Below, piece by piece: positions 14,693 to 21,946 of a DNA stretch of 64,000 nucleotides (its first letter is position 1; each line of letters starts with the position of its first letter). The position numbers were made by a program, and so were the translations under genes. A model generated the notes under the pieces. The model was not told the DNA's origin and made no database searches. It worked only from the letters and a program-made list of their open reading frames with translations. The stretch lies in the NCBI GenBank assembly GCA_025462725.1, contig JAOAPE010000012.1, positions 545,942 through 609,941 of the forward strand, given 5' to 3'. The DNA comes from Terriglobales bacterium (lineage in GTDB: Bacteria; Acidobacteriota; Terriglobia; Terriglobales; Acidobacteriaceae).

Positions 14693-16726
14693 GTGGAAAA
14701 TCCTCTTCTAACCCGCGAAATCTCGAAGCGTCCTGAGCAAGTAAAGCTGCAAGGTCGAATCCTTTTTCTTACCGAAGATCCCGAGTTGATCCGCCGGCAG
14801 TTGGCCGGAGAAGACCTGCCTTGGGACACGAAGTATCCTGCGAACAATCCAAAGTTGCGCGATGACATCTCCACCGATGAGATCACGCCTGCGCACTACT
14901 GTTTCTATTTCGACGAGACGCTGGGAGAGGTCCCTTATCTAGGATTGAAGTGCGGGACGGAGACGCCGATCGGGCGTGGCGCGGTGAAGCGCGGCGGATT
15001 TGTGGCGGCAGTCAGCGGGAAGCGTCGGGGTAAGGGTTCGAGTCGGGAGCAGAGTCCTTATGCGGAGTTGTGCGCAGGGATTCAGCTTGTCATCGCAGAA
15101 AACATTGAGCGCATTTACAAGCAGAATTGCCAGAACCTGGGTGTGTTGACGTCCACTGATTTCAGTTTGATTGACAAGGTGCGCAGCGGAGAAGAGATTC
15201 CGCTTTCAGTCTTCACGCAAGGTGAAGACGAGATCACGCGGCAGGTGATCGAGTACGGCGGGTTATTCCCGTTCAACGTGGCACGCATGCAGGGCAAAGT
15301 TTCCTTGCCGCCGATCACGACGAAGAAGCGTCCTATGACTCTGGCGGAAAAGATATTCGCAAAGCACATGGTTGACGGGCAGAACAAGGTCGGCGTGGAA
15401 GCGGTGAAGCCGGGCGACACAGGATTTACGCGCACGGATCTGCGCTTCAGCCATGAGTACGTTACGCCGATGGCAGCGATCTTCTATGAACAGCTTGTCG
15501 GAAAAGATACGCCGGTGAATGATGCGTCGAGCATTATGTTCTTCCGCGACCACCTGACGTTTCTTGACGAAGTGATGTCTGAAGAGAAGAAGAAGATGGG
15601 ACTGCTTGACCTCGCCGGACAACTCAAACTCAAGCAAGAAGCGTTTTCGAAATCGCAAGGCATCAAGCTGCATGGCGAGTTGAAAGACCGCAAGGGCTCA
15701 GAGGGTATCTGCCATTCGATCGTCGCGGAAAGCTACGCGCTGCCGGGACAAGTCAACGTTGGATCGGATTCACACACGCCGCACGTGGGCGCGGTGGGAT
15801 GCATCGCGTTCGGCATTGGAACGACCGACGTCTTCAATTCGTGGATCACGAAAGATGTGCGGGTGAAGGTGCCGGAGTCAGTAAAGATCATCATCAAAGG
15901 CAAGCGCAAGCCGAATGTGACGGCGAAGGATTTCATCCTGGCGATTCTGGCGCTTGATTACGTGAAGAGCGGGCAAGCTCTTGCGAAAGTTATGGAGTAT
16001 GCCGGGGAAGCCATCGAAGAACTAGGCGTGGACGAGCGCGCCACGATGACGAATATGGCCGCCGAGATCGGCGGTTTTACCGGCATTGTTGCTCCCGACA
16101 AGAAGGTTGTTGAGTTTCTGGTTGAGCGTCGCGGGATGGACCGCAAGAAAGCTGAAAGTCTGCTCGACGACCTGACGAGCGATTCCGATGCGCAGTATGC
16201 GAACGTTATCGAACTCGACGCTGCGGATATCACTCCGATGGTGGCGACGCCGGGCGATCCGGGAAATGGAAAATATATCCGCGACCTGAACACGCCGGTT
16301 CCAGTGGAGATCGCATACGGCGGAACTTGCACCGCGGGCAAAAACGAAGACATGGATATGTATGCTCTGGTACTGAAGAGTGCGCTGCAACAGGGAAAGA
16401 AAGTCGCGGAGTCAGTCAAGTTTTATATTCAGTTTGGCTCGCAATCGACCCGCGAATACTGCATAAAGCAGGGTTATCTCGACATCTTCAAGAAAGCCGG
16501 AGCAATCATCATCGAGCCGAGTTGCGGAGCATGCATCAATGCGGGGCCGGGAGTGTCGTCGCGTCCGGATCAGGTTGTGATAAGCGCGCAAAACCGCAAT
16601 TTCCCCGGACGCAGCGGGCCGGGACAGATGTATCTGGCGAGTCCTCTGACGGTGGCGGCAACGGCGGTCGCGGGGTATATCGTGGAGTTTGAGCCGCAAA
16701 AAGAACGCGAACTGGTGAGTGCCTAG
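14693..16726 (+). CDS. Aconitase-family hydratase with N-terminal swivel domain
   Basis: This [4Fe-4S] enzyme of 677 residues belongs to the aconitase/isopropylmalate dehydratase superfamily and most likely interconverts citrate and isocitrate. The domain order is unusual: the small swivel domain comes first (about 55-155, with TDEITP, GRGAVKRGGF and GKGSSREQSPYAEL at 113-126), then the large catalytic domain. That is the AcnB order but without its HEAT-like domain. In the large part are GICH (338-341), GSDSHTPHVGAVGC (357-370), GGTC (Cys546) and CGAC (Cys611, Cys614), which supply the cluster cysteines. The start is GTG with no strong ribosome binding site; an extended -10 lies six bases upstream. 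Fused LeuC/LeuD or homoaconitase function cannot be excluded. Confidence 0.85.
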   Translation: MENPLLTREISKRPEQVKLQGRILFLTEDPELIRRQLAGEDLPWDTKYPANNPKLRDDISTDEITPAHYCFYFDETLGEVPYLGLKCGTETPIGRGAVKRGGFVAAVSGKRRGKGSSREQSPYAELCAGIQLVIAENIERIYKQNCQNLGVLTSTDFSLIDKVRSGEEIPLSVFTQGEDEITRQVIEYGGLFPFNVARMQGKVSLPPITTKKRPMTLAEKIFAKHMVDGQNKVGVEAVKPGDTGFTRTDLRFSHEYVTPMAAIFYEQLVGKDTPVNDASSIMFFRDHLTFLDEVMSEEKKKMGLLDLAGQLKLKQEAFSKSQGIKLHGELKDRKGSEGICHSIVAESYALPGQVNVGSDSHTPHVGAVGCIAFGIGTTDVFNSWITKDVRVKVPESVKIIIKGKRKPNVTAKDFILAILALDYVKSGQALAKVMEYAGEAIEELGVDERATMTNMAAEIGGFTGIVAPDKKVVEFLVERRGMDRKKAESLLDDLTSDSDAQYANVIELDAADITPMVATPGDPGNGKYIRDLNTPVPVEIAYGGTCTAGKNEDMDMYALVLKSALQQGKKVAESVKFYIQFGSQSTREYCIKQGYLDIFKKAGAIIIEPSCGACINAGPGVSSRPDQVVISAQNRNFPGRSGPGQMYLASPLTVAATAVAGYIVEFEPQKERELVSA

Positions 16727-17375
16727 TTCAGAAACACCGTTTCAGAGTTTCACAAAGGTGATTCACTTGAATAAAGAAATCTCACTCGGCATACCTGGCG
16801 CCGATACGTTCGTGCACAAGTGCGATCATATTGCCTATTTCTGGGAGAATGAGACGCAATTTAAGAATGCAGTCGGCTTTCTGGAATTAGGCATTCGGAA
16901 CCATGAACACTGTGTGGTCTTCGGGTTCGACGAAGCGAATGACAAGGTCCTTTCAATCTTGCGAGACCTTGGCCTCGACACAGGGCGGCTGATCTCCGAC
17001 AAACAATTGAGTGTTCTGAATGCCGACGGCACTGGCGAAGCGACGCTGCAAAGAATCGGCGCAACATTTCAGAAGGCGTTGAATGGTGGGGCGCCTATGA
17101 TCCGCTTGCTCGGCAACATAGGTTGGCACCGTCCAAATTGGCCGGATGAGAGCGAGATACTGGCATTTGAGGCCAAAGTCACTGACGCTGCGCGGGCGTT
17201 TCCGTGCGTGGTGGTGTGTATGTATGACGTGAATGCCCTACCCGGGAAGGTAATAATCCGGGGAGGATTAGAAACGCACCCGGTCACAATTCGCGGAAAT
17301 GTTGTTCGCGAGAACCCGTTTTACGTGACGATCCAGGAATTTTTGGAACAACTGGAAAAAGACAAAGCCGCCTAA
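16719..17375 (+). CDS. MEDS-domain (DcmR-type sensory) protein
   Basis: The 218-residue protein matches the MEDS domain found in sensor proteins of methylotrophs and methanogens (DcmR family), a RecA/KaiC-like fold without kinase motifs. Typical words are HIAYFWENETQFKNAVGFLELG near residues 37-58 and LGNIGWHRPNWPD near 130. There is no attached DNA-binding or kinase domain, so it would act by protein contact. The GTG start at 16719 overlaps the end of the aconitase gene by eight bases. An in-frame GTG at 16758 is an alternative start. It may respond to a metabolite or redox state linked to the aconitase, but that is inference from position only. Confidence 0.75.
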   Translation: MPSSETPFQSFTKVIHLNKEISLGIPGADTFVHKCDHIAYFWENETQFKNAVGFLELGIRNHEHCVVFGFDEANDKVLSILRDLGLDTGRLISDKQLSVLNADGTGEATLQRIGATFQKALNGGAPMIRLLGNIGWHRPNWPDESEILAFEAKVTDAARAFPCVVVCMYDVNALPGKVIIRGGLETHPVTIRGNVVRENPFYVTIQEFLEQLEKDKAA

Positions 17376-17394
17376 GCCCCAATCAAGAGGACGT

Positions 17395-17784
17395 TTGGAA
17401 GAACAGCAGAGAATTCGCTAAGTAGTCGAGGATTGGCTGAGGGCGACGATCGCCGGCGATTTGGAAAAGATAGCGGCACTGGTGACCGATGATGTCGTGT
17501 TTCTGAGCCCGGGGAATCCGCCGATGCGCGGACGAGACAAGTTCCTGGGTGTGCAGCGTGAAGTGTTCAGCCACGTGCGCATTGAACCTGAAGCTGACAT
17601 CCAAGAAGTGCAAGTGAGCGGCGATGTCGCATACTGCTGGAACTATCTGACAGTGAACATTCTCCCAACTGCGGGCGGCGCAGCGATGCGGCGCAAAGGC
17701 TACACGCTCACTGTGCTGCGCAGGAATGAATCCGGACAATGGCAAGTCTCGAGAGATGCGAATCTGCTGGGCGACGCCGAATAG
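17395..17784 (+). pseudogene. NTF2-like (SnoaL/DUF4440) gene with in-frame stop
   Basis: The reading frame encodes an NTF2-like alpha+beta barrel protein: EEQQRIR, then VVEDWLRATIAGDLEKIAAL, then TDDVVFLSPGNPPMRGRDKF and a C-terminal sheet ending WQVSRDANLLGD. A TAA stop at 17419-17421 interrupts the conserved first helix, where the family commonly has Gln (RIRQVVEDW), so a single CAA to TAA change would explain it. A fitting start, TTG at 17395 behind AAGAGG at 17385-17390, survives upstream of the stop. The downstream part (from TTG at 17461, 107 residues) is open but lacks helix one. I read it as a recent nonsense pseudogene; stop readthrough or a sequencing error are alternatives. Confidence 0.7.
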
Positions 17785-17895
17785 TCTTTCCTGACAACCT
17801 GATTTTGAGTTGCAGAAGCAAGAGGCTGCCTCTAATATGGAGTGTTGGCTATGCATATGCAGTCATATTCGTCGTAGTGGAGACATAGAAAAGTT

Positions 17896-18156
17896 ATGGC
17901 ATACGTAATCGCAGAACCTTGTATTGGAACGAAGGACCACGCGTGTGTGGATGCGTGTCCGGTGGACTGCATCCATCCGAAGAAGGATTCGGACAAATTC
18001 GAGGCCGTGGACCAGCTTTTTATTGATCCCGTGGAGTGCATTGACTGCGGCGCGTGCGTGCCGGTGTGTCCGGTGTCGGCGATATTCGCGGCTGATGACC
18101 TGCCGGACAAGTGGAAAGATTACACGGAGAAGAACGCGAAGCATTTCGGTCGGTAG
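17896..18156 (+). CDS. fdxA: Seven-iron type ferredoxin
   Basis: This is a small cytoplasmic electron carrier of 86 residues with two iron-sulphur clusters. The second motif CIDCGACVPVCP is a complete CxxCxxCxxxCP for [4Fe-4S]. The first is C-x7-C-x3-CP (Cys9, CVDACPVDC); it lacks the second cysteine of a normal [4Fe-4S] motif, which is the pattern for a [3Fe-4S] cluster. The C-terminal tail (KWKDYTEKNAKHFGR) resembles FdxA-type proteins. It stands alone with a terminator downstream. The 111 bases before it hold no clear element beyond a candidate promoter I could not define. Confidence 0.9.
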   Translation: MAYVIAEPCIGTKDHACVDACPVDCIHPKKDSDKFEAVDQLFIDPVECIDCGACVPVCPVSAIFAADDLPDKWKDYTEKNAKHFGR

Positions 18157-18172
18157 ACCAAATTAAAGATAT

Positions 18173-18208
18173 TGAACCACAGAGGGCACGAAGGACACAG
18201 AGAAACAC
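18173..18208. repeat. Dispersed repeat, family A copy
   Basis: TTGAACCACAGAGGGCACGA, followed by AGGACACAGAGAAACAC, follows the ferredoxin gene. It is the copy closest to that at 5276-5309. Confidence 0.7.
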
Positions 18209-18244
18209 ACAAAGAAAAACAAGATTTTGGGATTGGATTTTGGG

Positions 18245-18276
18245 CGCGGCATCTTAACGGATGCCGCGTTTTGTTT
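18245..18276 (+). terminator. Rho-independent terminator of the ferredoxin gene
   Basis: The stem CGCGGCATC (18245-18253) pairs with GATGCCGCG (18260-18268) around TTAACG and is followed by TTTTGTTT on the plus strand. Confidence 0.82.
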
Positions 18277-18293
18277 GGGGCAGAGAAGCAGAT

Positions 18294-18318
18294 CCCACGT
18301 TAGCTTCGCGAACGTGGG
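18294..18318. repeat. Hairpin element CCCACGTT...AACGTGGG
   Basis: CCCACGTT (18294-18301) and AACGTGGG (18311-18318) form an 8-bp perfect stem, followed by GCACC. It has the look of a short dispersed repeat (family D), but only one copy is in this window. It lies downstream of the convergent transglutaminase gene, and no T-run accompanies it. Confidence 0.4.
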
Positions 18319-18353
18319 GCACCATAAGAATGTGGGTGGCAAACGAAGCGAAA

Positions 18354-19517
18354 CTAGCTCTTGCTTCTTACGCCATCCCGTTCGCCGGAAGGCATTGGGT
18401 AGATTCCCAGCAGCCGGGCCGAGGCGATGTCTACGGTCAGGATTTCTTCGGGTGGAGTTTTTGCGAGCCAGTACTTTGCGCGAGCGGCGGCCTGTTCAAA
18501 CGTCCCGTTTGGCAACACGGTGAGATCCAGATAGAGAATGTCAGTGGACTGTGGGCCGAGGCGAATCCCCGTGATTGCGTGTCCCGGCAGAATGACGATG
18601 ACAGGTTTCATGCCGAGATTTTCCATGGCGGAAGCAAAGACAACTGAGACATCAATGCAGTTAGCGGCGTTGAGGGACAGGGTTTCGCGTGGAAAGCGTA
18701 TGCGTTGTGCTTGTCCGACAAAATTCCCGAAGGTGAAGATGCTGCTGACATATCCGATGCCGGATTGGCGAAGCGAGCGGAAGACGGCGTCAGCTTGTTG
18801 GCGCACTTGAGGTGCGAGAGCGCTGGGATTCGGGTTCGTGGTGTTGTATCCCGCGAAACGGCTTTTCGGGTTCGCACGTTTAGCCGATGACACGATGCGT
18901 AGGACCGAGGGGTCGTGTGGAGTCACCCATCGGGCGATATATTGCGCGTTGCCGAATTTCTTTCCCCAAAACAAATCCGAGGCGGCGTGAAGAAAGACAG
19001 GGGAATCCTGCGCAAAGGCGGTGGTTCCCATGGTGTCAACGGCGCGCACCTGCAACACGGTGCGCTGTATCTCTTCGTTGCTGTAAACGTCTGGCAGCAG
19101 TTCCGGACTGAGGTGCAAAGCGCGAGTCTCGCGCGGGCCGATGATGATCGTCCGACTGGAAGGCAAACTCACGCCGGGAACTTGGGCCGAGACTGTCTCC
19201 ATCACGGGAGTGTCAGCCTGGTTGGTGATAGTCAGAACGGCAAGAGGCCAGTAGTCGGCGGCGTTGGCGGACAGGGCGGGGAATATTTCTCCGCGACCGG
19301 GGAGATCGAGTTTGTGCTGAACCAGCAGTGGAGAAACCGTCGAAGCAGGCAGAGGTGTCTTCAGAGCTTGCTCGGGGAGAGGGACATCGGGCGGCTTAAG
19401 TGTGAGTCGCGAGAAGTACACCCAAGTAGCTGTCAGTCCGGTGCCAAAAGCCAGTGTAGTGACAAAGAAAACGAGCGCAAGTATCCGGACGGCGCGATCT
19501 GAGAAAAATCTGGACAT
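18354..19517 (-). CDS. Membrane-anchored transglutaminase-like protein
   Basis: The 387-residue protein has an N-terminal membrane anchor (about 10-35, ILALVFFVTTLAFGTGLTA), a beta-rich middle part, and a C-terminal transglutaminase-like cysteine-protease fold. The putative catalytic triad is visible: Cys in LNAANCIDVSVVFASAMENL, His in ILPGHAITGIRLG and Asp in LYLDLTVLP. Most of the protein would lie in the periplasm. Family members act as peptidases or protein crosslinkers, and the substrate here is unknown. It is transcribed away from the pil operon. The region in front of its start is unusually rich in hairpins. Confidence 0.72.
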   Translation of the reverse strand: MSRFFSDRAVRILALVFFVTTLAFGTGLTATWVYFSRLTLKPPDVPLPEQALKTPLPASTVSPLLVQHKLDLPGRGEIFPALSANAADYWPLAVLTITNQADTPVMETVSAQVPGVSLPSSRTIIIGPRETRALHLSPELLPDVYSNEEIQRTVLQVRAVDTMGTTAFAQDSPVFLHAASDLFWGKKFGNAQYIARWVTPHDPSVLRIVSSAKRANPKSRFAGYNTTNPNPSALAPQVRQQADAVFRSLRQSGIGYVSSIFTFGNFVGQAQRIRFPRETLSLNAANCIDVSVVFASAMENLGMKPVIVILPGHAITGIRLGPQSTDILYLDLTVLPNGTFEQAAARAKYWLAKTPPEEILTVDIASARLLGIYPMPSGERDGVRSKS

Positions 19518-19547
19518 TAACAGATTAGATGTGTGTGCCTCTGGATA

Positions 19548-19696
19548 GGTGCGACGCTAGTACCTCCCGTCGCACCCAAGCGGTAAGGTTGGGCCAGCGC
19601 GATTTTGCCCAAGATTAGGGGCAAAAGCGGGTACTTAGAATGGATTGAGGCAAAATTCCGTACCGTTTGCATCAACACCACTATGCCTTGTGGTGT
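19548..19696. other. Cluster of four adjacent hairpins, possible structured RNA
   Basis: Four inverted repeats lie in 149 bases. HP1: GGTGCGACG 19548-19556 with CGTCGCACC 19568-19576, perfect 9 bp. HP2: TTTTGCCC 19603-19610 with GGGCAAAA 19619-19626, perfect 8 bp. HP3: GGTAC...GAAT 19630-19641 with ATTC...GTACC 19655-19664, imperfect. HP4: ACACCAC 19675-19681 with GTGGTGT 19690-19696, perfect 7 bp. None is followed by a T-run. On the minus strand the cluster is a possible 5' leader of the transglutaminase gene (HP1 ends 31 bases from its ATG). On the plus strand it precedes the pil promoter. I match it to no known riboswitch. Confidence 0.5.
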
Positions 19697-19796
19697 GAGC
19701 TCCAAGTAAGCGCAGAATGTTGCGGAAAGACACGAAGGTACAGGTCCTAAATCACGGTAAAACCGGAAGATAAAGGGAAGATAGCGGCAAAGTATC

Positions 19797-19827
19797 TTGA
19801 CACTCCCAGTAGTAACTCTGCTATAAA
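19797..19827 (+). promoter_or_regulatory. Predicted promoter of the HTH-pilMNOPQ operon
   Basis: A consensus -35 TTGACA (19797-19802) is followed after 19 bases by TATAAA (19822-19827); GCTATA at 19820-19825 would give a 17-base spacer. Transcription would begin near 19833, leaving a leader of about 140 nucleotides before the first gene. Confidence 0.65.
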
Positions 19828-19861
19828 CCGCACGTCAGGAGTTTCCCCCCCGAGTAGAGCA

Positions 19862-19916
19862 GAGGATTTCCTCCTCATCAGGTTCGTAGATCCCCAAAGG
19901 GTCCCGAGAATCTACG
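19862..19916 (+). other. Structured 5' leader of the pil operon
   Basis: Two stems lie in the predicted leader: GAGGA (19862-19866) with TCCTC (19872-19876), and CGTAGAT (19885-19891) with ATCTACG (19910-19916), which encloses a smaller CCC/GGG stem. A TTTTT run at 19936-19940 follows, but without a strong GC hairpin directly before it. I compared it by eye with the c-di-GMP (GEMM) consensus and found no match. Attenuation or protein binding are possible roles. Confidence 0.35.
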
Positions 19917-19971
19917 GGTGTCCTTGCAGGCCGGCTTTTTAGGCTACTACTGTGGAAAGGGCTAAGTATGT

Positions 19972-20223
19972 ATGGCCGATTCGCGTGAAGTGATGAATAT
20001 CCGGCAGGCGTCGCAGTACCTGGGCGTAAGCACGGACACGCTGTACAAGTACGTTTACGAGGAAAAAATCCCTGCGTTCAAGTTAGGCAATCGCTGGAAA
20101 TTCAAGAAGACGATTTTGGATTCGTGGATGGAACGCAAGAGCATGGGCGGAGAAGACAAAGGGAAGAAGCGTCCGAAGGCAGCGAGAGCGGCAGCCGGAG
20201 CGCAAAGGCAAGGCACGATCTAA
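19972..20223 (+). CDS. Excisionase/MerR-type helix-turn-helix protein
   Basis: This small DNA-binding protein of 83 residues has an N-terminal winged HTH of the excisionase (HTH_17) type: MNIRQASQYLGVSTDTLYKY, then a wing with VYEEKIPAFKLGNRWKFKK and LDSWMERK. A basic Lys/Arg/Ala tail follows (about 58-83). The family binds DNA as a small accessory or regulatory factor. As first gene of the pil operon, 26 bases before pilM, it could tune pilus gene expression, but nothing in the sequence proves this. GGAAAGGG upstream of ATG is the probable ribosome binding site. Confidence 0.8.
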   Translation: MADSREVMNIRQASQYLGVSTDTLYKYVYEEKIPAFKLGNRWKFKKTILDSWMERKSMGGEDKGKKRPKAARAAAGAQRQGTI

Positions 20224-20249
20224 CGCTACTCAGCACATAAGGCGGAAGC

Positions 20250-21302
20250 ATGTTCGGATTTGGCGGCGAAAAGACAATTGTCGGATTAGACATTGGTTCC
20301 AGCAGCATTAAGGCTGTGGAACTGAAAAAGTCGAAGGGCGCGATCTCTGTGGCGGCGTTTGGAGTAGAGCCGCTGGGATCGGACATCGTGGTTGACTCCA
20401 TGATCGTGGACTCGGGCAGCGTGTCCACGGCCATAGCCAAACTGTTCGCCGACCACAAGATCAAAGCGAAGTCCGTGGCGACCTCAGTCAGCGGACACTC
20501 AGTGATCGTGAAGAAGATCCCGATGAACACGGTGACTGATGCGGAGCTATCCGAGACGATCAACCAGGAAGCCGCGCAGCATATCCCGTTCGATATCGCT
20601 GATGTGAATATCGATTATCAAATTTTGACCGAAGACACGACCGAGCCGCAGATGGATGTCCTGCTGGTGGCGGTGAAGAAAGACAAGATCCTGAATTACA
20701 CGAACGTGCTGTCATTGGCGGGGAAATCGCCGGCAATCGTGGACATTGACGCTTTCGCGCTGCAGAACTGCTACGAGTACAACTACGAGCCGGCGCCAGG
20801 GACCACCGTCGCATTGCTCAACCTGGGCGCGAGCGTGATGAATATCAACATCGTCAAAGGCACGACGCCGCTGTTTACACGCGACGTCAGCGTTGGCGGA
20901 AACCAATACACGGATTCGCTGCAGAAAGAATTGGACCTCGGATTCGATGATGCAGAATCGCTCAAGCTTGGCCAGAAGGTTGGAACGGTCAGCGAAGATG
21001 CGAAGCTGCCTATCCTGCAACAGGTGACTGAGATCATCGTGCTGGAAATCCAGAAGACGTTCGACTTCTTCCGCGCGACGGCTGCGGGCGAACACATCGA
21101 GCGTATCTACCTGGCGGGCGGTTCGTCCAAGGTGCCGGGACTGGTAGAGGCATTGCGACAGGAATTCTCGTTGCCACTGGAGATACTGAACCCATTCCAG
21201 AGAATCAGTGTGGGCGCCGGGGATGCAGAGCTTTTGGAACAAAACGCGGGACAACTCGCGGTGGCAGTGGGATTGGCCCTGAGGAGTTTTGAAGACCTAT
21301 GA
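20250..21302 (+). CDS. pilM: PilM, type IV pilus actin-like assembly protein
   Basis: PilM is the cytoplasmic actin-fold protein that binds the PilN tail in the type IV pilus alignment complex. The 350 residues begin MFGFGGEKTIVGLDIGSSSI followed by KAVEL, the phosphate-1 loop of the family. VALLNLGASVMNINIVKG near 190 is the phosphate-2 loop, and RIYLAGGSSKVPGLVEAL near 290 is the adenosine loop. GGCGGAAG before the ATG is the ribosome binding site. Its stop overlaps the start of pilN. Confidence 0.95.
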   Translation: MFGFGGEKTIVGLDIGSSSIKAVELKKSKGAISVAAFGVEPLGSDIVVDSMIVDSGSVSTAIAKLFADHKIKAKSVATSVSGHSVIVKKIPMNTVTDAELSETINQEAAQHIPFDIADVNIDYQILTEDTTEPQMDVLLVAVKKDKILNYTNVLSLAGKSPAIVDIDAFALQNCYEYNYEPAPGTTVALLNLGASVMNINIVKGTTPLFTRDVSVGGNQYTDSLQKELDLGFDDAESLKLGQKVGTVSEDAKLPILQQVTEIIVLEIQKTFDFFRATAAGEHIERIYLAGGSSKVPGLVEALRQEFSLPLEILNPFQRISVGAGDAELLEQNAGQLAVAVGLALRSFEDL

Positions 21303-21889
21303 TCCGGATAAATCTATTAGGCGTACCCAGACCGAAGAAGGGCAAGCGCGGAAGCGCTGCCGCTCCTTCCATGCCCGGCGAAGGCCCAAACATTGTCATG
21401 CTGATGGTTGTCGGCCTGGTGCTAGGGCTTGGCGTCTTTGGCTACATGTACAACGATGCCAATAAAGCATCGGTGAAGATTGCCGCAGACCTGGACGCTG
21501 CAAACCGCGAAGGCACACGTCTTGCAAACGTCAAAGTGAAATACGAACAGCGCAAGAAGGAAGCCGATGCGTTTGAAAAGCGCGTGAAGGTCATTGACCA
21601 GCTTCGCGCTGAGCAGTCCGGGCCAGTCAATCTGTTGAACACGATCGGCGATAGCGTCAACAACACTGATGCGGTGTGGTTGAGCGAGATGACCGAAAGT
21701 GCCAGTGGGTTGAGCATCGAAGGCACTGCGTTGACGACGGTGGCTGTTGCGAACCTAATGACGACGATCAAGCGCACCGGATATTTCAAGAACGTGGATT
21801 TCAAGATCACCAGCCAGGACCCGACTGCGAAAGAAATGCAAGCGTTCACATTCATCCTGACTTGTGAGAAGCAAGCAACGAAGACTTAG
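21299..21889 (+). CDS. pilN: PilN, type IV pilus inner-membrane protein
   Basis: PilN is a bitopic inner-membrane protein that links PilM to PilO. The 196 residues start MIRINLLGVPRPKKGKRG, the conserved PilM-binding tail (INLL), followed by one membrane helix (about 30-46, IVMLMVVGLVLGLGVFGYMY), a periplasmic coiled coil and a ferredoxin-like domain. The ATG overlaps the pilM stop as ATGA. The N-terminal tail carries an unusual basic Gly/Ser/Ala insert (about 11-25) before the helix. Confidence 0.93.
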   Translation: MIRINLLGVPRPKKGKRGSAAAPSMPGEGPNIVMLMVVGLVLGLGVFGYMYNDANKASVKIAADLDAANREGTRLANVKVKYEQRKKEADAFEKRVKVIDQLRAEQSGPVNLLNTIGDSVNNTDAVWLSEMTESASGLSIEGTALTTVAVANLMTTIKRTGYFKNVDFKITSQDPTAKEMQAFTFILTCEKQATKT

Positions 21890-21946
21890 CAACCCTGTGG
21901 GCGAAATGCCGGCTCCGCTGGGACCCGGGACGAAGGGACGGAATTT

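Noticed and set aside
19740-19971. Possible c-di-GMP (GEMM) riboswitch before the pil genes
   Set aside because: Such switches occur before pilus genes in some bacteria, and GGCAAAG at 19784 drew attention, but it precedes the promoter. The conserved GGAAA, ACGCAAAGCC and GGUAGGUAGC blocks are missing.
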